Assembly (NCBI GenBank): GCA_028716705.1
Contig: JAQUPI010000006.1
Span: 1 to 52,332 of the forward strand
Direction of reading: 5' to 3'
Length of the DNA stretch: 52,332 bases
DNA from: Candidatus Omnitrophota bacterium
GTDB taxonomy: Bacteria; Omnitrophota; Gorgyraeia; Gygaellales; Profunditerraquicolaceae
This document shows, piece by piece, positions 12,801 through 24,800 of the stretch. The position numbers and the translations under genes were made by a program. The notes beneath the pieces are model-generated. The model was not told where the DNA came from. It saw only the letters and a list, made by a program, of their open reading frames with translations, and ran no database searches. The first letter of the stretch is position 1. Each line of letters starts with the position of its first letter.

Positions 12801-15800
12801 ATTCAAAGTTCCTGGCCGGCTTAAGGGCGATCTCATATACGGCCTTGCCATCTTTATTACCAACAAAGTTCAGCGGCTTCTCGAAATTCGCCCATGCGCC
12901 GTCAATATCGGAATGAAGTATTACTCTTCTGGTTCCCAGCATGTCTTCTCCATAGGCAATCGCCCTTAAGGTAACCTCATCGCCGCCTTTAACCTCTTTA
13001 TAGGCCTCTTCTATATACCCGCCCTTCTGATAACCGGCTTCTATTGCATCGAGACCGTCGATCCTGGCGCCAAGCAGGAGAGGATTGGCATTTCTATCCA
13101 CAGCACTGAAAGGATGTTCATTTGTGCCGGTTTCCAGAGGCCTTAAATTAGCCCTATCCAGATTGCCGGTGTTAATATTAAATATCAGGTCCCACTGGTC
13201 AATGGCGCAACCCGGGCCGGTGATTATCTTGACATTCTGTACGATTATCTCCCTTATCTGCGCATAATTAAGCCTGCTTACGTCAGTCTTTAGGGCCGTC
13301 GAATTAAGGTATAAAGGAGAGTTATAAGAGATTTTTAAAGCGTGGAATCCGGCCTGTCTCATCTCTTCGAATGCCTTATCCAGCAGTTTATTAAGGATGG
13401 GATACACGGTATCCCTGCTCATTAAGGCCTTAGGGTAGGCCCGGACGGCTAGGCCCGCTTTTTCCCCGTTGGGTAATTCACCGGCTATAGTAAGTATCAC
13501 TGCTTCTTCTGAATTGACCTCAGTTAAGATAATATGGGTGTCTTTCTCTCCGGAAAATGCCTTGCTGAATATATAGCCGTTGGTGCCTGAAGGGATGTAG
13601 AATGAATTGGACGGATAATTCCTGGTAAAGGTATAGGAACTCATCATCTCGTGGAACAATACTTCCATAGGAGTTTCGGCAAACTTATAAAGGGAGGCTT
13701 TGTTAAGAGAAAGCGCCAGCTCATGGGACCTTTCGGCGCTTTCGCCTCTTAGTCTCCAATAGGCTTCAACTGCTTCATGTATTAAAGTGGTGAGGTTTTC
13801 AGGATGGGATTCGTTAGCTACGTCTTGAGATATGAATATCTTAAGATTCTCTTTGGCCACTGCGCCTTCAAAATAGACCAGGCCAAAGACATCTTCAAAG
13901 GCGCCGACAACTGGGGGAGCCAGTATTTTATTGCTCTTTGCCAGCCATTCCAGTAAGGATGCCGCCTGATCATGGCCTAATTTATGCAGCTCGGCCATCG
14001 CCTTATTAATGGCTCCTTCGCTGACATTTCGCAAAGCAAGTCCTTGTTCTGCAATCATTCTTAAGGCATCTACAATCTGCCCTTTTGAAGGCGCAGCCTT
14101 GCTTGGACGGGTGCGCGCAGAGGGAGCGTTGCCATTACAATTCTTCTCGTTTTCCAGTTGATTCTGCAGTTCCTCTATTTTTTGTTGCGCATTTTGAACG
14201 GTTAGAGAAGTGATAAACTCTTTAAACTTATCAATTTCAAATTCAACTTCTTGTTTATAGGAATATTGTGTATAGATAATGTCAGGTTCACTAACAGTAT
14301 TACCTTCCACTGTATAAGTTTTCCAACCGATTTCCTCAAGATTCTTATGGCCAATATAAATAATGTTATAAATATCCTCGGAACCCGTCCCCCACATGGT
14401 ATAAAACCCGTCGGGGACAACGGCAACCCATTTGTATATCATTGTATGTTTAATTATATAATTTTGGGTGAAATATTTCTTCAGAATCTTTAAATTTTCC
14501 AGAATTATACTTAATAGTCCAACATTCTCTATCTTATTTAAGAAATCGATTGATTCTATTGACAGATCAGCCCCTATTTTATTTCCGGTTTTTGCTTCTA
14601 TAAGCCTAACCTTATGTTCTGTCATTTCTCTAATTTTATTTAGTTCGGTTAATACTTTTTTTCTTGCATTATTTTTGGTTATGCGTTTAACTAACCTTAC
14701 TATTACAATTGTTAAACCAATAACCACAACTATTCCAATAAAGCCTGCCCATATAGGATGTGCCGATACAAATTTACTTATTTCTGAGATTGTCGATGAA
14801 GTAATCAAAGGCAAGAAAGCAACCGGCGTAAAACAATAAAGCTTGGTTGAGCTGCCCTGTTCCTGCGCCTGCATTTCTGGTTTGTTAATGTAACCGGCTA
14901 CCCTGGCGAAGAATTCTTGCACATCTTTTTCGGCATCCTCGGTAGTGGAATCAAAGGTGATCAGCACAACCTTCCTGTTTATACTGGCTACCGACTGGAC
15001 TGTGCCGATGGTCTGTGCCTTGATAAGGTTCTCGCTATATTCCAGCGCTTCCGGCTGGCCGAAGATAAGCGGCATGAAGTAGGTCGACAGGAACATATTC
15101 TTCCCGCCTTCTATGTTCTGGTGATAAGAGTGGTTTTTGTCCGGGCCCTCTCCTAATTTTGCCGGCATCATCAGTTTTGTAGTGAAAATACTGTTCCTTG
15201 CTTCTTCAAGCGCATTTCTTAATCCAGGCGTCATTCTTCCGTAAGAAATGAGTTCGGCTGCCTCAAATTTGCCTTTTTCCCGGAGCAGCAATATAATCGC
15301 CGCATAAACCCCAGGCGCATCATTTATATCCGAATCAAGCTCCATCAGCTTGCTGACCAACTCTTCTTCTTTAATGACCCCCGCTTCGATAAGAGGAGTG
15401 TAATAAAGTTTGATTTTATTAAAATATGCCGCTTTCCATCCGGCAGGAACCTTGACTTTCTGCCCCGGCTTAATATCTTTCATTACCGCTTTGGTCGCCT
15501 TCTTGTACCCTTCTACAGCAGGCTGATTGACAAAACATATCTGCCACAGGTAGGCAAATGCAGCTACTGTCCTCTGGAAGCCAAGCATTACCGCGCCAAT
15601 ATCATTAATACTGTTTATGTTTATTTCAAATGCCTGATAGCCATTGGCAACCAGGTGCTGCCATAATCCTTCGTTTGTCTGTTTGCCGGAGAGGTTGATC
15701 CTTAAGAAAACCCTGTCACATTCATTTGCGGCTTTTAAAACCTCTTCTCTCAGCTTTTCTCCATAGAATAGAGTAATACCCTTGCCGTCCTTTCCTAAAG

Positions 15801-18800
15801 ATTCTTCAAAAAGCTGCTCCGCCCACATCGGTAGATCCCGAAGCTCATTAGGCATAAGCATTGTAAGTTTATCTTTTCCAAGGATCCTTGCCATGTAGCA
15901 TAAATAGGCACCTAATTTAAGGTAGATATCTTCTTGCTTTTCATCAAGGTTGTTCGACTGGTATGCGTTTTTAAGTATTTCTTTTACTCTTTCCGGGGCA
16001 ACTAAGGCCAGAGGAAGAAGGAATATCAATGTTGCGGGTGCGGTGAACCTTCCGCCGATATCCCCCTTAGAGTTAAGCTGTATTTCACGCTGTGTGAATT
16101 CTCCGGTATCCAGAGGAGATTTCTTATCAGTGATGACCCACATGTAGCTTTTGATTTCGAGGTAATTTCTCTTAAAGAGGGCGGCAGAATAATCTTTGTG
16201 GGAGACTGTTTCCTGTGTAGTGCCAGATTTTGATATCGGGATGACCAGCGTTTTCTTTAAGGCCTGCTCTAAATTCCCTTCTAAGACGGTTATCTCTTTC
16301 AAAATATCAGCAATGACTTGGGGATCGGTGGTACGCAAGCTGTATATTCTTATCTTCTCTTCGCCAAAGGTAGTTTTCACCACCTGCACGCTTAGCCCGG
16401 AACCGCCCATACCGCAGAAGATCACATATTTATAATGGCTCCTTATGAACTCTGCGTCTTCTAATACCTTCTCGATACTTTGGGGATGCTGCAATATCCA
16501 TTCCAGATGGGCGACTATCCATCCCAGACGGTTGGAATCTTTCTTATCATCTTTGTCATAAGCGATTTCCGCCAAATAAGGATTGATCTTTTTGGCTTCC
16601 TCACAAGAGACGCCGTATAAGGCCCTTATCTGTTGTTCAAACTTTTCATTTATCAGCTGGTCATAGTAAACTTGGCTGTCTTTTGGCAATATTACGATCT
16701 TCGCCCCTTCTATATACAAGGTACCGTCCATATCCTTCTCATATGTGCCTTCTATGACAGTGACTATGAGTTTGTCGTTGCCTCTGAATACCTGATTCAA
16801 GTCTATGGTGAGGTTGGTCTTGTTGACGATCTCTATCTTGCCTTTGAGGGTGGCATTCTGTATCTTTACTGGGGCGCCTTTGATGGTAAGCGAATCTAAA
16901 TAGCAGGCCTTGGCGAGACCAAAGGCATCGAACATATTGCTGACGTCATTGAAGTAGTCGTTTTCCAGGTCGAATTCAGGCGGTATCCTGTTTTCTACGC
17001 AATCTTGCAACATGCAAAGGGTAGGGTTGAATTTATAATAGTTGCAGTATGCCTGGAACCAGTGGTCTACCGCTAACTTAATGGGAGTAAAGAAGCGGGT
17101 GCGATTGGCGGCGTCTATATTGACGATGCGCAGCATCTTGTCCACGTTGTATCTGGCCAGGATAGCCTTGACTTTGGCATCATCGCTGGTGGCAAAATAG
17201 TTGTGCAGGTTCAGGAAGCATGTTCCGATGGGGCCTTCAAGCTGGATATAGTCTTTACCGTCTTTACCTTCTTTGGTGGAGGCGATCAGGTCGGGGGTCA
17301 AGAGAAGCTGTAATTTGCGGGTATCGCCATTGAATACTTCCTTTAATAAGTCCTGTAATATCCTGGATAAGAGCCCGTAATTGACCAGGGCGATATTGGT
17401 GTTGAAGTACTGGGCGCCCGGCTGGCCCTTGCCGCCTTCGAGGCCCATGTCATCGAAGATGGCGTCCTGCTTGTTGTTCTTGGCTGAGGCCCTCTCTAAC
17501 ATCCTCACCCTGACCTTGCCGCCTTCTATGAACTCGATGCCGATTTGTCCGCCTTTTTTGTCGATGCCGGTCTTGGTGGTAGTAAGCATCACCAAAGGCA
17601 CATTGTGCTTTAAGATCCACTCTACGATGTAGCGGTCGGGTGAGTTGTTGGTGCCGTCGCCGTTGTAGAAGGCGATAATATAAGGAAGCTCGGTCGGCTT
17701 GTAATCCAGGGCTTCTCTAAAGAACTTAAAGCCCCACTCGCCATGGCTGCCGGAGGCCTCCCTGGCATAGGTAGGCTCTTTGGTCTGTTTATCCAACGAA
17801 GGATAATTCCTGACGAAGCGCATCCTGACTTCCACGTTTAATTCATCCAGGACGTCCTTATAGGTGCGTATCTTGGATTTTGCTTCCAACAGATCGATCA
17901 GGTAAGGCTTGGCTAAGAGCTCATCATAGGAGGGCTTGGAGGCATCCTGGTCGCCTTCGCTGACGATGGGGCTAAAGACCAGTTTACGGGTATTGTAGTC
18001 TTTGCTGGAGATCTCCCTGATCAGGCGCAATAGCTTGATTTCGGCAACGCTGATCATATAATTCTTGCCGTTTAAGGTGATGACGCTTTCAAAGCTTAGA
18101 TCAGTGCCTTTGGCGCCTAACTTTTCGCGGTTGAATTTCTCCTTGACGTAGCGGAACCTTCTTAAACTGCTGCCTAAGCCGGCATCCAGGCAGCACATCT
18201 GCAGGTCATATTCGGGCCTTGCGGAGGCATCAGTGGTTATTTCCTCGACTACTGAGGTATATTCTTCGGCTCCAAGCAGTTCTTTTCTCTGGTCTTCGGT
18301 GAGGCGGGCGGAAGGATAAAAGTTGCCGTTATTGTCGTCAACATTGATGATCAGCTCAGGCCTGTCTTTGGCAGGATTACGGTACCAGTCAAGCATCGCC
18401 CGGAAGAAGTCGCGGCTGGACTGGCTCAGGCTTTTTTGTTCAAAGAGCTCCTCGAGGGGGTCTTTGTCTTTCTTGCCGCCTACCAGCGATTCATCAATGC
18501 CTAATAGCTTAGCCCCTACTCTATTTAACGTATCTTCATTAGCCGGATTGGTAACTTCCACATAAAGCTTTATGGCAGGCTCTGTCCCCGAGGGCCTCAT
18601 AAGGATCCAATCACCCGTATCGAACACTACCTTCAGCCCGTCTAACGTTATCAGTTGGACAGCCTTATGCTTATAAAATTCTTCTGCCTTCCTGATAACT
18701 GTTGTCCGGCTCCAATCAGTGCCGCTATTCAGCTCGTTCTTTGTCTCTTTAATGGCATTATTTACGCCCGTCTTTATGCTGTCATCCTCGCCTCTGATTG

Positions 18801-21800
18801 TGTGCGTCTTGATATAAAAACGCTTGCCGATCTGTGATTCAATAGCGGATTTATACTCGGCGAGGCTCTTTCCGGTTCTGGCGATCATCCAGAGCCCTGT
18901 CATTGATATAACAATACCGTCATCCCAGGATTTCATGAACGGCCCGATACCGACGTGGGCCGATTCTTCGCCCGCGACCAGGAATTTCGTGCCTTCTTTT
19001 ACCGCTTTCTCCACGAACCATTTGAAGCCAACCGCAGTCTCCACCACAGAACATCCCAGGCTTTCCGCAGCGGCATTTACGAAGTTTGTCGTGGCTACGG
19101 TCTTGCCAACATTGCCCTTTAACCCTAATTCCTTTGAAAGAAAGTAGGAAAGCATGGCGATCATTTCATTGGCATCAAAGGCCCTGCCGCCAAAATCGGT
19201 TATGCCGAACCTGTCGGCATCGCCATCAACGCCCAACCCCAACGTTTTATTGTCTTTTTTGACTTCAGAGATTATCTTCACTGTGCTCTTTTCCAGGGTA
19301 GGATTGGGGGCGCCATTAACCAATTTAAATTCAGGGTCGCGGTTTTCGGTATTAATGATGGAATAGAATTCCCTTTCCGCTTCCTTGGCTAATTCGGAAT
19401 ATAAAGCCTTAAGATACTCGACGGCTGTGCCCTGCATGCTATCGATGATCACCTTTACGTCTTTATTTTCCTTCAAGTAATTGACAATATCCGACCAGGC
19501 GCCGATATTCTTCATAGTCGGGATGATATAATTGTAAACATATATATTGACCGCTTCTTTTAAGGGGAATTCTCTGATCAAGCCCTGTTCTTTGGCGAGG
19601 TCGTAATCCATGGGTTTACTTTCCAGGGTGCTGTTCGCATAGTTAGATATGGCATCGGTGACAGATTTATCGGCAGCGCCTCCATGATGGGGCGAGAACT
19701 TAAGCCCGTCGTCTATCGCGGGATTATGGCTTGCGGTGAAATTAATAACGCCGGCGATCTGTTCATCTGACTGCGCCAGATAAGCCAATACGGGGGTAGG
19801 CGTGGGCTCTTCTATGATTATTCTTACCTTTATGCCGTTAGCGGCCAGGATAGAAGCAGCAATCTTGGCATACTTGAGGTTATTCTTTCTCGGGTCAAAG
19901 CCGATCAAAATCTCGCCGCTCTTAATAGAAGCCTTGTAATGTCCGGCAACGCCCTGGACAGCGCGAGCGATGTTGGTTTCGTTAAAATCCTGGCCGTTCT
20001 TGCCGCGCCAGCCGCTCGTACCGAAAGAAATTTTGTATTCGGTTGCAATCCTCTCGAGGCCCTCCTTAGCCAGGCCTTCTTGCGCCTTCTCAACTATGAC
20101 TATCTTAGCGTTCTTTAGATACAGCCTGCCGTCAGGGAGTCTCTCGAATTCGCCGTTATCCACAATTATGGCGACCTCTATAGGCGGGTTGTTCAGGTCA
20201 AGCGCTTTACCGGTACGGTTGTCTATGGATATGTCGCCTTCAAGGAGGGCGTTGGAAAGCTTGACTTCGGCGCCTTTGAGGGTTATGGATTTAAGATTAA
20301 TTACGGATGCCCTGCCGAAGGCTTCAAACATATTGGTAACGTCATCATAATATGTCTTGTCCTTGCTACCCGGTAGCTTGGTTACATTGTCAAAATCGAA
20401 TAACGGCGGTATCTTGGCAGGATCGTTATTTTCAAGCATCCAGGTCTGGGTATTTAAGCGGTAAAAGTCGCCGTAAGCCTGGAACCAGTGGTCAACCGCG
20501 AATTTGATCGGGGTAAAGAACCTGGTACGGTCCTGTGGCCTGCTCAGATTGACTATACGCAGGAGCATGTCTTTGTCTACGTTATAACGGGAGAGGATTT
20601 TCTTGGCTTCAGGATTGGATTCAAAGAAGTTGTGCAGATTCAGGAAGCATGTTCCGATTGGGCCTTCTATCTGGACGTAGTCTTTCTTCTTTTCCTTATT
20701 CACCGGATCAGGGCCATCTTTTACTCCCGAGATAAGATCAGGGGTGCAGAGCCGCTGTAGTGCTGATGTATCACCATTAAAGACTTCCTTGAGCACATCC
20801 TCTAATATCTTGGCTAAGAGGCCGTAATTTACTAAAGCGATGTTTGTATTGAAGTACTGTTTACCTTCTTCGCCGAGAGTCAAGCCCATATCATCGAATA
20901 TCGCCGTCTGCTTATTAGTCTTTGCGGAATTTCTTTCAAGCATGCGTACTCTTACTTTACCGTCAGCGAGGAACTCTATACCGATCTGGCCGCCCTTGAT
21001 ATCGATGCCGGTCTTAGCGGTGGTGAGCATTATCAGAGGAACATTCCTTCTGATCATCCATTCCACGATGTAGCGGTCAGGAGAATTATTGGTGCCATCG
21101 CCGTTGTAAAAAGCCAGTATTGCAGGCGCGTTGTTTAAGGATTTGTAAGCAAGGGCATTCATCAAGAACTTGAAGCCCCATTCGCCGTGGCTTAAGGAAG
21201 CCTCTCTTGCGCTGGTAGGCGCCCTGTTGTCCAGATCCAGAGAAGGATACGGCCTGACGATATAAAAGTTCAGCTCGATATTGTTCTCTTTTAAGAGGTC
21301 CTTGTATTTCCTGGCCTCGGATTCCTTCTTTCCGGATAAGAGATCAGGCAGGTAGGGCTTTCCCAGGAGAGCATCATATGAGGGTTTGGAAGGCTCTTCA
21401 CCTTCGCTTACAATAGGCTCGAAGTAGACCTTGGCGTTATACTGCTTTTCCGAGACTTCCTTGATCAGGCGAAGAAGCTTTATCTCAGCTACGCTTATAA
21501 TGTAATCATTGCCGTTGACGTTGATTGCGCCTTCAAAGCTAAGGTCGGTTCCCTTGGCGCCTAAGGCGTCGCGGTTGAATTTGGTTTTTAGGTAATTCTT
21601 TCTGCTTACGGCTGTGCCTAAGCCGGCATCCATACAGACCATATAGAGCTCGTATTCTGGTATGCCGGTAGCCTTAGAGACCTCTGCTACTATATTCTCG
21701 TAATCCTCAGCGCCCAGCAGGTTCTTGCGCTGCTCTTCTGTGAGAATTGCGGAAGGATAGAAGTTGCCTTTATTATCCTTTGTCTTGATAATCAAGGCAG

Positions 21801-24800
21801 GCCTGTCGGTGGCAGGATTATAATACCAGTCAAGAAGGCTGATAAAGCATGCCTGGCTTAAAGGATCCAGGCTGCACTCCTTAAGCACCTTTTTAACCTG
21901 CTCTTCCTCTGTCTTGTTCACCAGGACTATCTTCGCATCCTTGAGGTAAAGCTTTCTGTCAGCACGCTTCTGGAACTCGCCGTTGTCGATGATCACGGCG
22001 ACGTCTTTAAGCAGGTTGTTCAGGTCAACTGCTTTTCCGGTGCGGTTGTCGATGCTTACTTCACCTTCCAGGAGAACATCGGCAAGCTTGACCTCGGTGC
22101 CTTTGAGGGTAAAAGCTGTCGGGACACTTCCGAATACTTTGCCCGATTCGTCAGTATAAGTTATTTTTATTGTGAGAGGATAAATGGACTGCGGATAAAT
22201 CTCAAAATGAATACTAGCAAATTTAATCCTTATATTCCCTTCCGGAATATCGGACAATTTACCCTGATTATACTGAATTTGGATCCTTAGCGTGCCTTGC
22301 TTTATCCAGTCTCTAAGGATTTTTTCTGCGAGGGCTTGTTTTTCTTGCGGGATATTTCCTTCAAAAGCTATATCTAAAACATTATTCTCCTTTAATTCAA
22401 AGCTAACCTTTTTAGCAACCGGCGGGCCATCTTTAAATGGTAAAGAATCTTTTAATATTTGGGATAAAGCTGATTCTAATTCCGCTATATCCTGGCTTGT
22501 TTGCTCTACTAGATTAGGCTTCTCGACTTTAATGCACTGGATTTCGGCTTCTGTAGAGATCCTTTCAATTTGCAGATTATTGATATTGGCTTCTCTTCTC
22601 TGTGATTCGCGCTTAGAATCGTCTAATTTTGATTTTGCTATTCTTAGTTCTTTAGCTAATACCGGAGCGGTAAGCCTTATTCTTCTCTCAATGATCTGTG
22701 CTTGTACGCCGGAGATCTTCTTTCTTAATCTGGTAGCTGCCGCCTTCGTGACCTTTATAGTATTCTTGGTAGAATTTATCCTCACTTCTACATAAGTAAT
22801 CTGGGTTTGAGCAGCGCTAAAACCGGCTTCTTTCTGAGAATATATTACCATTGCCTCTTTTAAGTTTCCTTCTGCTATAATTAAGGCTTGCTTGATCTTC
22901 AGGGCCTGCAGATTCTTCTCAATGAGCACCTCAGCCTTCTTAAGGGCTGATAATGCTTGAGCCAATTTAGCCTGGACATCCGCATCTTCAGGCTTAACAT
23001 TAAGGATGGATTGGGCCTCCACGATCAACTTACGGGACGCTTCCAGCTCTTCCTGAATAAGCCTGATCTCTTCATTCAACCTATCCATTTCCGATTTAAG
23101 CTGCTCAGTTATAATCTTTATCCTGTCCACATTCGCTTTGGTAACATTTAATTCTATCTGTTTTTGGACAACCAGGATCTTTGCTTCTATATATTGTCCC
23201 TCGAGCTCAATCAGTTGCCTCCTCATTTCTTTTATTTCCGTTCTCTTAGAGGCCCTGGCCGCCTTTAATTCCTTTCTGGCTGTTCTTAATTCTTTTAGCT
23301 CTTTCCTGGCAGGAAGCTCTTCTTTTCTTGCTTTTGCGGTCAAAATCTTGAGGCGGGCGATCTCAGCTTCGAGTGACTCGATCTCCTTCCTGTTTTCTTC
23401 GGATAAGCGGGTCTGTTCGGAGAGGTTAACCAGAATTCCCTTTAATTTCGCTTCAGTAAAGTTTAATTTATGCTTTATCTCATCAGCCTTTGGCTTCGTC
23501 TTCAATTCCGTTATCAGATCAAGACATTCTTTTCTGGCGCCTAATAAATATTCGCTTGTCTTATCACTTACAGTGATCTTGGTTAAAGCTTCTTCGGCTT
23601 TGTTCAAAGATTTGTTATCTTTATTCAACTTTAACCAATGTATGATATCCAGCCAGAAGATAATGTCGCCTTCTAACTTCAGGCCGGTTAAGAAATCATC
23701 CCATGCTTTTTCATAATTCTTAAGCGACATATAACAATCGCCTCTCCAGTGATATGCATACTGAAGGAACCATTCTTCTTTAGCTTTATTGATCACTTCA
23801 TCGTATTTGGCTATCGCATTCTCATATTTTCCTTCTTCCCTAAGCTTATTGGCTTCATTCCAAACCGCCTTAATATTATGCTCGGTGGCCGGCTTGTTCG
23901 GAACTGGAGGCTCTTTGACTGTTTCGGTCTGTTTATTTGCAGGATGTGCTAATTCAAATTCAAACTTTATCCTATTGCTCTTATCTTCACAAGTACCGTC
24001 TATTGACTCTTCATATTCATTGATCTGGCTAATTCTTGCCTTAAGGCTACGGAAGAAATGTAAAACAGGCTCATTTTCAACAGCGCCGCTAGTATGCAAG
24101 ACTATAGTATCAATGCGTCTTTCCAGAGCGATTTTTACCAGGTTTTCGAATAATTCAGTGCCAAAATGTTCGCCTGCCTGATGCTGAGGATCAATGCCTA
24201 TGTAGTAAACGTAGCAAGGCTTCGGAGCTAAAGGACCAAAGACTAAATAAGCTTTGATTTCATTATTAATGTAAACAACCAAGGTTTCATGTGGCTGTGT
24301 TTTAGCCCGATTAACTATTGAAGCGACATCTTTCACGAATGGCGCATAAGCTTTATCGCCTACGCGGTTATTTATATTACCAATGAATCTGGAAATGAAT
24401 TCATTCACCTGTTCAGCAGCCACTAAGAATATATTTTTGTTTATCTGCTTCGCCTTAAAAGGAGCTTCATTATTTACCATCCCTGGATGCGACTGGGCAT
24501 TATCAGTTTTCTTATCCGTTTCGGAATTTTTTTGTTCTTTAGCCTTAGTCTCAGTTTCTTCTTTTGCCTTATCTGTTTTTTCTTTTTGCGCTCCCGCCTC
24601 GGCAGTTAGAAGCTTAAATTCTGCCCTGTATATTTTCTTATGCGAGGCAAATGTGATAATTAGTTTCGCATAGATCGCAGCTGCGGGTACCTTGCTTAAA
24701 TCAAGGTTAATGCTTGAATCTGTAAGGCCCATATTTACAATTTTCTGCTCTTTATCGAGGAAGTAATTATGCCGGACAACAAACTCCTTACCTTCTGCCG

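Noticed and set aside
14202-14426. 74-codon minus-strand ORF in another frame
   Set aside because: Lies in the AT-rich insert after the isomerase; Leu/Ile/Lys-rich shadow without ribosome site, while the giant frame reads a plausible Trp/Gly/Tyr-containing domain.
22292-22795. 167-codon plus-strand ORF
   Set aside because: Also antisense to the coiled coil and following beta domain, with no start signal or recognisable motif.
23138-23716. 192-codon plus-strand ORF, Ser/Phe/Leu-rich, membrane-like
   Set aside because: Antisense of the Glu/Lys-rich coiled coil; Glu and Lys codons read backwards give Phe and Leu/Ser.
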